Shown here in pieces: positions 1 to 10,091 of a stretch of 64,000 bases of DNA. The stretch spans positions 29,845 to 93,844 of the forward strand of contig PHCI01000013.1 of NCBI GenBank assembly GCA_002842205.1, given 5' to 3'. A program made the translations under genes and the position numbers. The notes beneath the pieces are model-generated. The model was not told the origin of the DNA. It made no database searches and was given only the letters and a program-made list of their open reading frames with translations. This stretch comes from Betaproteobacteria bacterium HGW-Betaproteobacteria-3. GTDB lineage: Bacteria > Pseudomonadota > Gammaproteobacteria > Burkholderiales > Burkholderiaceae_C. The stretch's first letter is position 1. Each line of letters starts with the position of its first letter.

Positions 1-1015
1 GGGAACCAGTCGTGCAGGACCTTGTACAGCGTTGCGATGGCCGCCGGGCGCCGGGTGTCCAGCGAGCCGCCGATCTCGGCGCTGCCCGCCACGCGCACCC
101 GGTTGCCCAGGCGCGAGATCGCCACCTTGTAGCGCTCGTCCATGACGGCGCTGCGCGGCGCGTTCAGGGGCTCGCGAATCGCCGCGCTGACCGAATAGCC
201 GTGCACCGCGATCAGCGGGATCTTCAGGCCCAGAGGCAGCAGCAGCTGCGCCGAGGCCAGGCCCGCACACATCACCACCGCGTCAAAGTCGCGGGGGGCG
301 GCATCGCCAGAAAATTCAAGCCGGGTGGGCGTGGCCGGGCTCATGGCGCGCACGTCCTGGTTGAACTCAAAGCGCACCCCCAGCCGCTGCGCCTCCAGCT
401 TGATCTGCAGGGCGAACTGCCGACAATTGCCGACCTCGTCGTCGGGCAGGTGAATGGCCGCCGCAAACGCGGTGTCGGGGTTGAGCGCGGGCTCGACCGT
501 GCGTGCCTCGTCGGGGAGGATCTGGCGAAACTTCACGGCTGCGTCGCGCAGCACCTGCAGGCCGGGTTGGGCCAGATCCACGTCGCGCTGCGAGCGCAGC
601 AGCACCATGTAGCCGTCGCTGCGGTCGTATTCGAGCTGCAGCTGCGCGGTGACGGCGTGCAGCCGCTCGCGGCTGTAAAAGGCCAGGCGTTGCAGGCGCG
701 CGCGGTTGGCCCGGTAGGTGTCGAGCCGGCAGGCGCGCCACCATTGCCACATCCAGCGGACTTCGGCCCAGCGCAAGGGGGTGGCCAGCTTGACCGGCGC
801 GTGCTTTTGAAGCAGATAACGCAGCACCTTGGCCGGCATGCCGGGGGCGGCCCAGGGGGTGACGGAGCCGGGGGCGACCACGCCGGCATTGCCAAAACTG
901 GTTTCTTCGGCGGCCGCGCCGCGACGCTCGAACACAGTGACTTCATGCCCGTCCTGCGCCAGCTCCCAGGCCGTGGTGACGCCGACAATGCCGGCGCCAA
1001 TGACCGCCACCCTCA
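1..1015 (-). CDS. dadA: D-amino acid dehydrogenase (FAD-dependent), 3' end cut by window
   Basis: Deaminates D-amino acids to 2-oxo acids, feeding electrons to the respiratory chain at the inner membrane. The minus-strand reading frame starts at ATG 1015 and is open to the left edge, giving about 338 of the roughly 430 residues usual for DadA. The N-terminus MRVAVIGAGIVG has the GxGxxG dinucleotide-binding motif at residues 7-12, followed by an acidic strand end (VTVFERR). ETSFGNAGVVAPGS is the FAD-contacting segment typical of the DadA/DAO family, and the AVHGYSVS stretch later in the chain also fits. Glycine oxidase is the main alternative; the SFGNAG segment favours DadA. It is a lone leftward gene here. 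Confidence 0.82.
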
Positions 1016-1133
1016 TGGTGCAGCCAGGGTGGTGGCGTGCGGTGGCGCGGATCGCATCCGCGCGCAGGTGCGTGCAGCGCGCCCAGGTTCAAGGTTCATG
1101 AATTTCCTGAAAATATTGAAAAATATGCCTGTT

Positions 1134-1162
1134 GCCCCCGTCATATGGGCAAAGTTAGCTAC
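1134..1162 (+). repeat. Dispersed 29-bp core repeat, copy 1 (3' end of amidase gene)
   Basis: Core starts GCCCCCGTC and ends GTTAGCTAC, matching the family consensus without gaps. It lies just past the end of the leftward amidase gene, and the amidase stop codon (1159-1161) falls inside the core. The A/T-rich flank 1101-1130 resembles the upstream flank of the copy at 58519. Confidence 0.75.
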
Positions 1163-2514
1163 TTAAACGATAGTATATCTTCGGCCAGTGCCGCGGCGCC
1201 GAGGAGGGCGTCGTCGTGCATTGCGCCATGCCAGAGCATCAGGCCGACCGGCATCTCGCCGGGCCGATGGCAGGGGATGGAGATGGCGCAGCCGTCCAGC
1301 ATGTTCACCACGCTGGTGTGGCGCAGCAGCAGGGCGTTGACGCGAAAAAACTCGCCGTCCCGGTCGGCGCCGGGCGCCACGCTGGCCACGGTGGGCGCGA
1401 CGATGGGCACCGTGGGCGACAGCACGGCGTCAAACCCGGTCAGCGCGTCCTGCACCCGTGCAATCCACGCGCGGCGGGCCTGAAAGAGGTCGATATATTC
1501 CCAGGCTTTCATGCTCGCGCCGCGCTGGATGCGCGCAGCCACGCGGGGGTCGTAGCGGGCCGCGTCGCGATCGAGCAGCTTGCGGTGCCAGGCAAAGCTT
1601 TCGGCAGCGGAAAAGCCGCCTGTGGACTGCAGGGCGCCCAGGTCGCGCACGGCGTCCAGGGCAATTTCCTCGACGTGGGCCCCTGCGTCGTGCAAGGCCT
1701 TGACACTGCGCTCGAAAGCGCGGGCCACCGTTGTGTCCAGGTCGTCCAGGAAGCCGGTGCGCGCCACCGCGAAGCGCCAGTCCCGGGCTGGTCGGGTGCG
1801 CCGCGCGACGGTGCGGGCTGCCAGGATTTCGTGCACCGTGATGGCGTCCGCCACCGAACGGGTCATGGCGCCCACCGTGTCCAGCGTGGTGGACAGCGGA
1901 ATGGCGCCCTCGGTCGGGACAAGGCGCGCGGTGCTCTTGAAGCCCACGATGCCGTTGAGGGCGGCCGGAATCCGCAGCGAGCCGCCAGTGTCCGAGCCCA
2001 GCCCGACACAGGCCGCTCCGGTGGCCACCGAAACCGCCGCACCCGACGACGAGCCCCCGGGCACGTGGGGCGAGCCGACCGTGCCGACGGGGACGTTGTA
2101 GCGCCCATCCCAGGCGGCGGGTGTTCCGTGATGGGGGTTGACGCCCACGCCGGAAAAAGCAAATTCCACCATGTTGGTGCGCCCGATCAGGGCGCCGCCC
2201 GCGGCGCGCAGCCGCGCGACGGCCGGGCAGTCGGCAGCGGCCACGGGGGCATCGTCCAGCACCACCGAGCCGGCGCGGGTGCGCTCACCCGCCACATCGA
2301 ACAGGTCCTTGACCGACACGCTGAGCCCTGCCAGCGGCCGCTGAAGGTTCTGGGTCTGCACCGCGGCTGCCCGGACCCCGGGGAAATCCGTGGTCAGGAA
2401 AACGTGGCGACAGGCTTCAGACTGCGCCTGGACGATGGCGGCTTCGGCGGCGGCGGCGGGCGCCAGTGAGCCATCGAGCAGGCGTTGGCGGGTGGTGTGG
2501 AGATCGGGGTGCAT
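1159..2514 (-). CDS. Amidase-signature family amidohydrolase
   Basis: A 451-residue member of the amidase-signature family (GatA/AtzF/indole-acetamide hydrolase fold), predicted cytoplasmic, hydrolysing an unknown amide. The Ser-cisSer-Lys triad is visible: Lys69 in SVKDLFD, the cis-Ser in VPGGSSSG (around 155-157) and nucleophile Ser179 in SDTGGSLRIPA. The family length is 450-500. It is not GatA itself, because no gatB or gatC is adjacent and the C-terminus is short. Its last codons (ILSFK and the stop) come from a dispersed repeat element, so the original C-terminus may have been altered. It diverges from rpsB. Substrate cannot be told from sequence. Confidence 0.85.
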   Translation of the reverse strand: MHPDLHTTRQRLLDGSLAPAAAAEAAIVQAQSEACRHVFLTTDFPGVRAAAVQTQNLQRPLAGLSVSVKDLFDVAGERTRAGSVVLDDAPVAAADCPAVARLRAAGGALIGRTNMVEFAFSGVGVNPHHGTPAAWDGRYNVPVGTVGSPHVPGGSSSGAAVSVATGAACVGLGSDTGGSLRIPAALNGIVGFKSTARLVPTEGAIPLSTTLDTVGAMTRSVADAITVHEILAARTVARRTRPARDWRFAVARTGFLDDLDTTVARAFERSVKALHDAGAHVEEIALDAVRDLGALQSTGGFSAAESFAWHRKLLDRDAARYDPRVAARIQRGASMKAWEYIDLFQARRAWIARVQDALTGFDAVLSPTVPIVAPTVASVAPGADRDGEFFRVNALLLRHTSVVNMLDGCAISIPCHRPGEMPVGLMLWHGAMHDDALLGAAALAEDILSFK

Positions 2515-2526
2515 GGCGGGGGGCTG

Positions 2527-2535
2527 TGCTAGAAT
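2527..2535 (+). promoter_or_regulatory. Extended -10 promoter candidate for rpsB-tsf
   Basis: TGCTAGAAT is a TGn-extended -10 element with no good -35 at the expected distance, as is usual for extended -10 promoters. A start near 2542 would give a leader of about 168 nt before rpsB, long enough for the S2-binding autoregulatory leader known upstream of rpsB in proteobacteria. The leader role is inference. Confidence 0.55.
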
Positions 2536-2709
2536 CCTTGGGTTTTGCTGATGGTAACGGACGCCACGTCGCGGCAGTCACCGCAGCAAAATAAATCGCA
2601 AACCAGCCCCCTCAAGGTGTTGTAAAGCGCTAAAGCCCCAGGCCATCGCATGGGGCCCGCGCCGAGCAAATCGGGCTGGCTTTCAGACCCAACCTTTGGA
2701 GTAAAAACC

Positions 2710-3462
2710 ATGTCAGTCACCATGCGCGCCATGCTGGAAGCCGGCGTCCACTTCGGACACCAAACCCGCTTCTGGAACCCGAAAATGGCTCCGTACATTT
2801 TTGGCCATCGCAACAAGATCCACATCATCAACCTGGAAAAATCGCTGCCGCTGTTCCAGGAGGCCACCAAATTCGTCAAGCAATTGTCGGCCAACCGCGG
2901 CACCGTGCTGATGGTCGGCACCAAGCGCCAGGCCCGTGAAACGCTCGCGGCCGAAGCCAAGCGCGCGGGCGTTCCCTATGTGGACCAGCGCTGGCTGGGC
3001 GGCATGCTGACCAACTTCAAGACCGTCAAGACCTCCATCAAGCGCCTCAAGGACATGAAGGCGCAGCAGGAAGCCGGTCTGGAAACCCTCAGCAAGAAAG
3101 AGCAGCTGACGTTCTCCCGCGAAATCGCCAAGCTCGAAAAAGACATCGGCGGCATCCAGGACATGGCGGCACTGCCGGACGCGATTTTCGTGATCGACGT
3201 CGGCTTCCATAAAATCGCGATCGCCGAAGCACAGAAGCTGGGTATTCCGCTGATCGGCGTGGTGGACACCAACCATTCGCCCGTGGGCATCGACTACGTG
3301 ATCCCTGGCAACGACGACTCGGCCAAGGCCGTGGTGCTGTATGCGCGCGGCATTGCCGACGCCATCATCGAAGGCCGTGCCAATGCCGGCAACGACGTGG
3401 TCAAGGCCGTGGCCGCCGAGACCGGCGACGAATTCGTGGAAGTGGACGAAGCTTCGGCCTGA
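2710..3462 (+). CDS. rpsB: 30S ribosomal protein S2
   Basis: A 250-residue ribosomal protein S2, a late-assembling small-subunit protein that tethers S1. The N-terminus [20 protein letters not shown] matches the family start, and a GGAG (2698-2701) sits 8 bases upstream of the [10 protein letters not shown] and RWLGGMLTN are family landmarks. It is the first gene of the translation and envelope run, followed after 88 bases by tsf, with an intrinsic terminator-like hairpin between them as in Escherichia coli. Confidence 0.98.
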   Translation: MSVTMRAMLEAGVHFGHQTRFWNPKMAPYIFGHRNKIHIINLEKSLPLFQEATKFVKQLSANRGTVLMVGTKRQARETLAAEAKRAGVPYVDQRWLGGMLTNFKTVKTSIKRLKDMKAQQEAGLETLSKKEQLTFSREIAKLEKDIGGIQDMAALPDAIFVIDVGFHKIAIAEAQKLGIPLIGVVDTNHSPVGIDYVIPGNDDSAKAVVLYARGIADAIIEGRANAGNDVVKAVAAETGDEFVEVDEASA

Positions 3463-3480
3463 AGTCCCCGCCATGCGAAG

Positions 3481-3507
3481 AAAGGGGCTTCGCGGCCCCT
3501 TTTTTTT
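3481..3507 (+). terminator. Intrinsic terminator or attenuator between rpsB and tsf
   Basis: A perfect 8-bp stem (AAAGGGGC with GCCCCTTT), a 6-base loop and a run of T. It probably sets the S2 to EF-Ts ratio by partial termination. Confidence 0.85.
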
Positions 3508-3550
3508 AGCCCCGACAACCGATTGAACTGAACTGAAGACGGAGAGAAAA

Positions 3551-4474
3551 ATGGCAACAATTACCGCAAGCATGGTCGCCGAACTGCGTGGCAAGACCGA
3601 TGCCCCCATGATGGAATGCAAGAAAGCCCTGACCGAAGCCGAAGGCGACATGGCCAAGGCCGAAGAGATCCTTCGCGTCAAGCTGGGCAGCAAGGCGGGC
3701 AAGGCTTCGTCGCGCGTCACGGCCGAGGGCGTGGTGGTCAGCAGGATTGAAGGCGCGACCGGCGCACTGCTTGAAGTCAATTGCGAAACCGACTTTGTCA
3801 CCAAGAACGACGCTTTCCTGGCGCTGGCCAACGCGGCCGTCGGGTTGATCGTTGCGCACAACCCGGCCGACGTGGCCGCGCTGGGGGCGCTGCCCTACAG
3901 CCAGGACGGCTTTGGTCCCACGCTGGAAGACGTGCGCAAGGGCCTGATCGGCAAAATTGGCGAGAACATGAGCTTTCGCCGCTTCAAGCGCTTTGCCGGT
4001 GACGGCAAGTTGGCGGGCTACCTGCACGGCACCCGCATCGGCGTGGTGGTGGAGTATGCCGGTGACGAAACGGCGGCCAAGGACGTGGCCATGCACGTGG
4101 CCGCGATGAAGCCGGTGGCGCTGACCAGTGCCGACGTGCCGGCCGAACTGATCGAACGCGAGCGCTCGGTGGCCACGGCCAAGGCCGACGAAGACCGCAA
4201 GACGGCGGAGGCCGCAGGCAAGCCCGTGCAGTCTGCCGAGATCGTGGCCAAGCGCATTGAAGGCGGGGTGCAGAAGTTCCTCAAGGAAGTTTCGCTGTTC
4301 AACCAGCCGTTTGTGAAAAACGACAAGCAAACCGTCGAGCAGATGCTCAAGGCCACCGGCACGACGGTCAAGGGCTTCACCCTGTACGTGGTGGGCGAAG
4401 GCATCGAGAAAAAGGTTGACGACTTTGCCGCCGAGGTGGCTGCGCAAGTGGCTGCCGCCAAGGGCAACGCCTGA
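3551..4474 (+). CDS. tsf: Translation elongation factor Ts
   Basis: A 307-residue EF-Ts, the GDP-exchange factor for EF-Tu. The N-terminal UBA-like domain ([22 protein letters not shown]) is followed by NCETDFV near residue 77, which contacts EF-Tu and is the family signature. Full length. The SD-like GGAGAG lies about 6 bases before the ATG. Partner of rpsB. Confidence 0.98.
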   Translation: MATITASMVAELRGKTDAPMMECKKALTEAEGDMAKAEEILRVKLGSKAGKASSRVTAEGVVVSRIEGATGALLEVNCETDFVTKNDAFLALANAAVGLIVAHNPADVAALGALPYSQDGFGPTLEDVRKGLIGKIGENMSFRRFKRFAGDGKLAGYLHGTRIGVVVEYAGDETAAKDVAMHVAAMKPVALTSADVPAELIERERSVATAKADEDRKTAEAAGKPVQSAEIVAKRIEGGVQKFLKEVSLFNQPFVKNDKQTVEQMLKATGTTVKGFTLYVVGEGIEKKVDDFAAEVAAQVAAAKGNA

Positions 4475-4530
4475 CATCCGCTTCACACAAGGCCGCTACA
4501 CTCGGCATCCATCCAGAGGGAGACCCGTTC

Positions 4531-5253
4531 ATGTCCAACGCCGTACCAGCCCACAAGCGCATCCTGCTCAAGCTGTCCGGTGAGGCCCTGATGGGGGACG
4601 ACGCCTTCGGCATCAACCGCGCCACCATCGTGCGGATGGTCGAGGAGATTGCCGAGGTCACCCGCATGGGGGTCGAGGTGGCCGTGGTGATCGGCGGCGG
4701 CAACATTTTTCGCGGCGTGGCGGGCGGCTCGGTCGGGATGGACCGCGCGACCGCCGACTACATGGGCATGCTGGCCACCGTCATGAACGCGCTGGCGCTC
4801 GCCGACACCATGAACAAGGCTGGACTGGTGGCGCGCGTGATGTCCGCCATCGCCATCGAGCAGGTGGTCGAGCCCTACGTCCGTCCCAAGGCGCTGCAGT
4901 ACCTCGAAGAGGGCAAGGTCGTGATTTTTGCGGCTGGCACCGGCAACCCGTTTTTCACGACCGACACCGCGGCGGCCCTGCGCGGGGCCGAAATCGGCGC
5001 CGAAGTCGTGCTCAAGGCGACCAAGGTGGATGGCGTTTACACCGCCGACCCCAAACTCGACCCGAAGGCGACGCGTTACACCAAGATCAGTTTTGATGAC
5101 GCCATGTCACAAAATCTCGGCATCATGGACGCCACGGCGTTTGCCTTGTGCCGCGACCAGAAACTGCCGATCAAGGTGTTCTCGATCTTCAAGCACGGTG
5201 CGCTTAAGCGGGTGGTGCTGGGCGAGGACGAAGGCACCCTGGTCTATGCCTGA
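4531..5253 (+). CDS. pyrH: UMP kinase
   Basis: A 240-residue bacterial UMP kinase of the amino-acid kinase fold, making UDP from UMP and ATP; hexameric and normally activated by GTP and inhibited by [15 protein letters not shown] at residues 11-22 and [11 protein letters not shown] are the phosphate-binding loops, and [15 protein letters not shown] is the UMP-site segment. The order tsf-pyrH-frr is widespread in proteobacteria. The start follows an AGGGAGA purine tract. Confidence 0.97.
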   Translation: MSNAVPAHKRILLKLSGEALMGDDAFGINRATIVRMVEEIAEVTRMGVEVAVVIGGGNIFRGVAGGSVGMDRATADYMGMLATVMNALALADTMNKAGLVARVMSAIAIEQVVEPYVRPKALQYLEEGKVVIFAAGTGNPFFTTDTAAALRGAEIGAEVVLKATKVDGVYTADPKLDPKATRYTKISFDDAMSQNLGIMDATAFALCRDQKLPIKVFSIFKHGALKRVVLGEDEGTLVYA

Positions 5254-5323
5254 AAATGCGGGACGGCGCTGCGCGGATCCCGGCAATCCGGTCCCGGCCA
5301 CTGTCGCCGCCTGAGGAGAAAAC

Positions 5324-5884
5324 ATGACGATTCCTGAAATCAAGACCGCCACCGAAGCGAAGATGGACCAGTCCATTGCGGCGTTCCGCAACAACCTGAC
5401 CAAGATCCGGACCGGTCGCGCCAATCCGGCATTGCTCGACCACCTGATGGTCGATTACTACGGCAATCCCACCCCCATCAACCAGGTCGCCAACGTGGCG
5501 CTGCTGGATTCGCGCACGATCAGCGTCCAGCCCTGGGAAAAGGGCATGGGTGCCAAGATCGAAAAAGCGATTCGGGACAGCGATCTCGGTTTGAACCCGG
5601 TGGGCATGGGCGACCTGATCCGCATTCCCATGCCGCCAATGAGTGAAGAGCGGCGCAAGGAGCTCACCAAAATCGTCAAAAACGAGGGTGAAAATGCCAA
5701 GATTGCGGTGCGAAATTTGCGGCGTGATGCGAACGAAGCGGTCAAGAAACTCGTGAAGGACAAGCTGGTCTCCGAGGACGACCAGAAGCGTGCCGAGGCC
5801 GATATTCAAAAGGTCACCGACCGCCACATCGCCGCGATCGACCAGCTCGTGGCGGCCAAGGATCAAGAGATCATGGCGCTGTGA
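5324..5884 (+). CDS. frr: Ribosome recycling factor
   Basis: A 186-residue ribosome recycling factor, which splits post-termination ribosomes with EF-G. The family segment [14 protein letters not shown] is near residue 25, and the coiled helical C-terminal part ([23 protein letters not shown]) is intact. A GAGGAG purine run lies just upstream of the ATG. Its stop overlaps the next start (TGATG), so it is coupled to uppS. Confidence 0.97.
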   Translation: MTIPEIKTATEAKMDQSIAAFRNNLTKIRTGRANPALLDHLMVDYYGNPTPINQVANVALLDSRTISVQPWEKGMGAKIEKAIRDSDLGLNPVGMGDLIRIPMPPMSEERRKELTKIVKNEGENAKIAVRNLRRDANEAVKKLVKDKLVSEDDQKRAEADIQKVTDRHIAAIDQLVAAKDQEIMAL

Positions 5885-6612
5885 TGACCCAACCGGCTTC
5901 CCTTCCGCATCACATTGCCATCGTGATGGATGGCAACGGGCGCTGGGCCACGCAGCGTTATTTGCCGAGGGTAGCGGGGCACAAACAGGGGGTTGAGTCG
6001 CTGCGCCGATGCGTGCGGGCCTCTGTGGAGCGCGGCATCGCCGTACTGACCGTGTTTGCGTTCTCCTCGGAGAACTGGAACCGCCCTGCCGAAGAGGTGT
6101 CCGGGTTGATGGAGTTGCTGGCGGTGGCGCTGGGCCGCGAAGTTCCCCAGTTGCAGGCTGACGGTGTTCGGCTTCACTTTGTGGGGGACCGGACACGGCT
6201 TTCGCGCAAGGTCAGCGCCGGTCTGGCGCAGGCTGAACTGGCGACGGCGCACAACGGCCGGCTGACGCTGAACGTGTGCTTCAACTATGGTGGCCGTTGG
6301 GATATCGCGCAGGCGGCCGCCAGATTGGCCGCGCAGGGACGCCCCATCACCGAATCGAGCCTGGACCGTGCCATGTCCATGGCGCATGTCCCTGACCCCG
6401 ATTTGCTGATCCGCACGGGCGGGGAGCAACGCATCAGCAATTTCCTGCTCTGGCAGGCCGCCTATTCCGAGTTGTATTTCAGCGAACGACTGTGGCCAGA
6501 CTTTGACGAAGCCGCGCTGGACGGCGCCATTGCCGCGTTCGGCCGACGTGAGCGGCGCTTTGGCGCCACCTCCGGACCGGTCGAGACCCAGCAACTGCCG
6601 CAGGTCGCCTGA
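5884..6612 (+). CDS. uppS: Undecaprenyl diphosphate synthase (cis-prenyltransferase)
   Basis: A 242-residue cis-prenyltransferase that adds isopentenyl units to farnesyl diphosphate to make the C55 lipid carrier for peptidoglycan and O-antigen. HHIAIVMDGNGRWA gives catalytic Asp16, and the C-terminal DLLIRTGGEQRISNFLLWQ segment is diagnostic. ATG 5884 overlaps the frr stop; a GTG at 5881 is in frame and would add one residue. It is followed after 4 bases by cdsA. Confidence 0.96.
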   Translation: MTQPASLPHHIAIVMDGNGRWATQRYLPRVAGHKQGVESLRRCVRASVERGIAVLTVFAFSSENWNRPAEEVSGLMELLAVALGREVPQLQADGVRLHFVGDRTRLSRKVSAGLAQAELATAHNGRLTLNVCFNYGGRWDIAQAAARLAAQGRPITESSLDRAMSMAHVPDPDLLIRTGGEQRISNFLLWQAAYSELYFSERLWPDFDEAALDGAIAAFGRRERRFGATSGPVETQQLPQVA

Positions 6613-6616
6613 GGCC

Positions 6617-7450
6617 ATGCTCAAGCAGCGCATTCTCACCGCACTGGCGTTGTTGGCGGTTCTGCTGCCAGCGCTGTTCTATCCATCACCCACGCCCTTT
6701 TGTGCCGTCGCGCTGGTCATGATCAGCGCCGCCGCCTGGGAATGGGGCCGACTCAATGGCAGTTCGGCCGGAGCTTCCATTGGAATCGCCGCAGTGGCCG
6801 TGGCCCTGTGCGGACTGTCTTGGGCAAACGGGTTGCTGGCCCGGAATTTATTGCAGGTCTGGATCATCGCCGGGGCCGCCTGGGTTCTGCTCGGCGCGTG
6901 GCTGCTGACCGCTGGCGTGGCGGGCTGGCAGCGGATCCCCAGGATGGTGCGTCTGGCAGGTGGCGTGATCGCGCTCTGGGTGGCGTGGCTGGCCATCGCG
7001 CACGCGCGCGTCCTGGGCATCAATTTCCTGCTTTCGGTGTTGGCGCTGGTGTGGGCGGCCGACATCTTTGCCTATTTCAGTGGCCGCGCCTGGGGGCGCC
7101 GCAAGCTTGCACCCGCCATCAGCCCCGGCAAGAGCTGGGAGGGGGTCTGGGGCGGGATGGTGGGTGTGGTGGTGCTGGCGCTGGCCTGGGCTGCCGCGGA
7201 CGCGCACTGGAAGCCTGGCGTGGCCAGCCTCTACACCCACCTGCAAAACCGCGGCCTGGGGTTCCTGATTCTGGGCGCGGTGTTTTTGGCCGCCATGAGC
7301 GTGGTGGGGGATCTGGTGGAATCGCTTTTCAAGCGCAGCGCGGGCGTGAAGGACAGCAGCGGCCTGCTCCCCGGTCATGGCGGCGTGCTGGATCGGGTGG
7401 ACGCCCTGTTGCCGACGCTGCCGTTGGCCATGATGCTGGTGTCGGTCTGA
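6617..7450 (+). CDS. cdsA: Phosphatidate cytidylyltransferase (CDP-diglyceride synthase)
   Basis: A 277-residue multi-pass inner-membrane enzyme making CDP-diacylglycerol from phosphatidate and CTP. About eight hydrophobic segments are visible. The C-terminal signature SLFKRSAGVKDSSGLLPGHGG, ending in DRVDAL, is the CdsA family motif with the catalytic acidic residues. GRRKLAPAISPGKSWEG is the conserved cytoplasmic loop. The start ATG 6617 was chosen because the longer upstream extension reads through uppS in another frame. The stop is separated from dxr by one base. Confidence 0.95.
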   Translation: MLKQRILTALALLAVLLPALFYPSPTPFCAVALVMISAAAWEWGRLNGSSAGASIGIAAVAVALCGLSWANGLLARNLLQVWIIAGAAWVLLGAWLLTAGVAGWQRIPRMVRLAGGVIALWVAWLAIAHARVLGINFLLSVLALVWAADIFAYFSGRAWGRRKLAPAISPGKSWEGVWGGMVGVVVLALAWAAADAHWKPGVASLYTHLQNRGLGFLILGAVFLAAMSVVGDLVESLFKRSAGVKDSSGLLPGHGGVLDRVDALLPTLPLAMMLVSV

Positions 7451-7451
7451 C

Positions 7452-8645
7452 ATGCTGAAGCAGCGCCTGACCATTCTCGGCTCCACCGGCTCTGTCGGGG
7501 TGAATACGCTGGACGTGGTCGCGCGCCATCCGGATCGTTTCGACGTGTTCGCGTTGAGCGCAGCCCGCCAGGTGGACCTGATGTTGGCGCAGTGCCACCA
7601 GTTCAAGCCGCGGTTTGCCGTCATGGCCAGCGAGCAGCATGGGCGTGAACTTCAGCAAAAAATCAAGGCAAATGGCATGGATGTCCAGGTGCTCTGGAGT
7701 TCTGATGCTCTCGAAATGATATCTTCGCACGCGTCGGTGGACGCCGTCATGGCGGCCATTGTGGGCGCGGCAGGGCTGGCGCCGTGCCTGGCGGCCGCGC
7801 GCGCGGGCAAGCGGTTGTTGCTGGCCAACAAAGAGGCGCTGGTGGTGGGCGCCGAGGTGTTTCTCGACGCGGTTCGATCGGGCGGTGCGACCCTGCTGCC
7901 CATCGACAGCGAGCACTCTGCGATTTTCCAGTCGCTGCCGGACGATGCATCGACCTGGGCCGAATGCGTTGAAAAAATCATTCTCACCGCATCGGGTGGG
8001 CCGTTCCGCACCCATGATCCCGCCACGTTGCGCGACGTCACGCCAGAGCAGGCCTGTGCCCACCCCAACTGGGTGATGGGGCGCAAGATCTCCGTGGATT
8101 CGGCGACCATGATGAACAAGGCGCTGGAGGTGATCGAGGCGCGCTACCTTTTCGGCCTCGCGCCGGAGCAGATCGAGGTGGTGATCCATCCGCAAAGCAT
8201 TGTGCACTCGATGGTGCAGTATCGCGACACGTCGGTGGTGGCCCAGCTGGGCACCGCCGACATGCGGGTGCCCATTGCCTACGGTCTGGCGTGGCCCGGG
8301 CGCATGGTCTCGGGTGCGGCAACCCTGGATTTCCGCTCAGCACCGGCCATGACGTTCGAATCGATCGATGTCAACGGCCACCCCGATCGGTTTCCCGGTT
8401 TGCGTCTCGCGTGGGACGCGCTGCGGGCGGCACCGGGCACCACGGCGGTGCTCAATGCGGCCAATGAGATCGCGGTGGCGGCGTTTCTGGCGCAGGAAAT
8501 CCGGTTTGACCAGATCCACCACGTCAACCTGGAAACTTTGGACGCCGTCCAGTTCTCCAAGCCGGTCTCCCTCCAGGATTTGCTGGAAATTGACGCGCTG
8601 TCGCGTTCTGCCGCCCGCGCGGCGATCACGCGGCGTGGACGCTAA
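7452..8645 (+). CDS. dxr: 1-deoxy-D-xylulose 5-phosphate reductoisomerase
   Basis: A 397-residue DXP reductoisomerase, the first committed step of the MEP isoprenoid pathway (NADPH and a divalent metal). The NADPH-binding loop GSTGSVGVNTLDV is at the N-terminus, NKEALVV is in the middle, and PIDSEHSAIFQ carries the metal-binding Asp and Glu. NWVMGRKISVDSATMMNK is the substrate-site loop. It supplies precursors for the UppS product made one gene upstream. Confidence 0.97.
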   Translation: MLKQRLTILGSTGSVGVNTLDVVARHPDRFDVFALSAARQVDLMLAQCHQFKPRFAVMASEQHGRELQQKIKANGMDVQVLWSSDALEMISSHASVDAVMAAIVGAAGLAPCLAAARAGKRLLLANKEALVVGAEVFLDAVRSGGATLLPIDSEHSAIFQSLPDDASTWAECVEKIILTASGGPFRTHDPATLRDVTPEQACAHPNWVMGRKISVDSATMMNKALEVIEARYLFGLAPEQIEVVIHPQSIVHSMVQYRDTSVVAQLGTADMRVPIAYGLAWPGRMVSGAATLDFRSAPAMTFESIDVNGHPDRFPGLRLAWDALRAAPGTTAVLNAANEIAVAAFLAQEIRFDQIHHVNLETLDAVQFSKPVSLQDLLEIDALSRSAARAAITRRGR

Positions 8646-8663
8646 ACCTCTGGAAACACCCCC

Positions 8664-10037
8664 ATGCTGACCGTCATTGCATTCGTCGTTGCCCTGGGCT
8701 TGCTGATCGCCGTGCATGAATATGGCCACTACCGTGTGGCGGTGGCCTGTGGCGTCAGGGTGCTGCGGTTTTCGGTTGGCTTTGGCAAGACGCTGGTGCG
8801 CTGGCAGCCAAAGAACCAGAAAGACGGCCAGACCACAGAGTTCGTCATCGGCGCGTTCCCGCTGGGCGGTTACGTGAAGATGCTGGACGAACGGGAAGGC
8901 CCGGTCGCGCCAGAAGACCGGCACCTGGCGTTCAATACGCAACCTCTTCGATCGCGGGCTGCCATCGTCGCGGCCGGTCCGGTGGCCAACCTGGCGCTGG
9001 CGGTCTTGCTGTATGCCTGCGTCAACTGGATCGGGGTGCCGCAACCCCGCGCGATCCTGGCCAGTCCGGTGGTTGACTCGATCGCCGAGCGTGCCGGGTT
9101 GCGGGGCGCAGAAGAGGTGATTCGTGCCGGATTTGCCGATGAAGACCTGCAGCCGGTGGTCTCTTTCGAAACCGTGCGATGGCTGGTGACCCGGGGCGCG
9201 CTGGAAGGCCGGGACATCCGGCTTGAGGTCCAGGCGTCGCCCGGGCGGGCGTTGCGCGAGGTCGTCCTGCCGCTGCAGGGCCTGCCCGTGCGTGAGGCCG
9301 ATGCACAGCTGTTCCGGAAGATCGGCGTCGTGGCGCCGTGGACGCGGCCGGTGCTGGGCGAGGTGTTGCCGGGCGGCGCAGCCCAGCGCGACGGGCTGCG
9401 CAGCGGCGATCTGGTGCTGGCGGTGGGTTCGACGACCGTGGTTGATGGGCAGCAACTGCGCGAGATCATCCGCGCCTCGGTTGCCGATGCGAAGCCGTTG
9501 ACGCAGGTCTGGCGACTGCAACGGGATGGGCGCGACATGACGCTGGATGTGACGCCGCAAGTGCGCGAGGAAAACGGCCAGAAGGTTGCAAGAATTGGCG
9601 CCTACGTTGGTGCGCCGCCCGAGATGCTGACGGTACAACTGGGCCCGTTGGATGGACTGTGGCAGGGCGCGACCCGTACCTGGGAGATGGCCGCCCTGAC
9701 CCTGCGCATGATGGGGAAAATGCTGATTGGCGAAGCCTCGCTCAAAAATCTCAGCGGACCCCTCACCATTGCCGATTACGCCGGAAAATCCGCGAGCCTC
9801 GGCCTGACCTCCTATCTGGTGTTTCTGGCCCTGATCAGCGTGAGCCTGGGCGTGCTCAATCTGCTGCCGTTGCCCGTCCTCGATGGGGGGCACCTGATGT
9901 ATTATCTTTGGGAGGGCGTCACGGGCAAGGGAGTGTCCAATGCATGGATGGAGCGTTTGCAGCGCGGCGGTGTCGCGGTGCTGCTGCTCATGATGTCGAT
10001 CGCCTTGTTCAACGATGTCTCCCGGCTTTTCGGTTAA
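8664..10037 (+). CDS. rseP: Site-2 intramembrane zinc metalloprotease RseP
   Basis: A 457-residue S2P protease that cleaves anti-sigma factor RseA within the inner membrane during envelope stress. HEYGH (His18, Glu19, His22) is the zinc site in the first membrane helix, and LPLPVLDGGHLM near the C-terminus gives the third metal-ligand Asp. Two PDZ-like periplasmic regions lie between (about residues 110-310). Placement directly upstream of bamA is the standard proteobacterial order. Confidence 0.96.
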   Translation: MLTVIAFVVALGLLIAVHEYGHYRVAVACGVRVLRFSVGFGKTLVRWQPKNQKDGQTTEFVIGAFPLGGYVKMLDEREGPVAPEDRHLAFNTQPLRSRAAIVAAGPVANLALAVLLYACVNWIGVPQPRAILASPVVDSIAERAGLRGAEEVIRAGFADEDLQPVVSFETVRWLVTRGALEGRDIRLEVQASPGRALREVVLPLQGLPVREADAQLFRKIGVVAPWTRPVLGEVLPGGAAQRDGLRSGDLVLAVGSTTVVDGQQLREIIRASVADAKPLTQVWRLQRDGRDMTLDVTPQVREENGQKVARIGAYVGAPPEMLTVQLGPLDGLWQGATRTWEMAALTLRMMGKMLIGEASLKNLSGPLTIADYAGKSASLGLTSYLVFLALISVSLGVLNLLPLPVLDGGHLMYYLWEGVTGKGVSNAWMERLQRGGVAVLLLMMSIALFNDVSRLFG

Positions 10038-10091
10038 CCCTGCCGCCATACTTGGCCGCCCCATGCGATTCACGGCATTTCCTTCTCTTTC

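Noticed and set aside
7685..7735. Possible repeat core inside dxr (GCTCTCGAAATGATATC)
   Set aside because: Only the first few bases resemble the consensus and the GTTTGCTAY end is missing.
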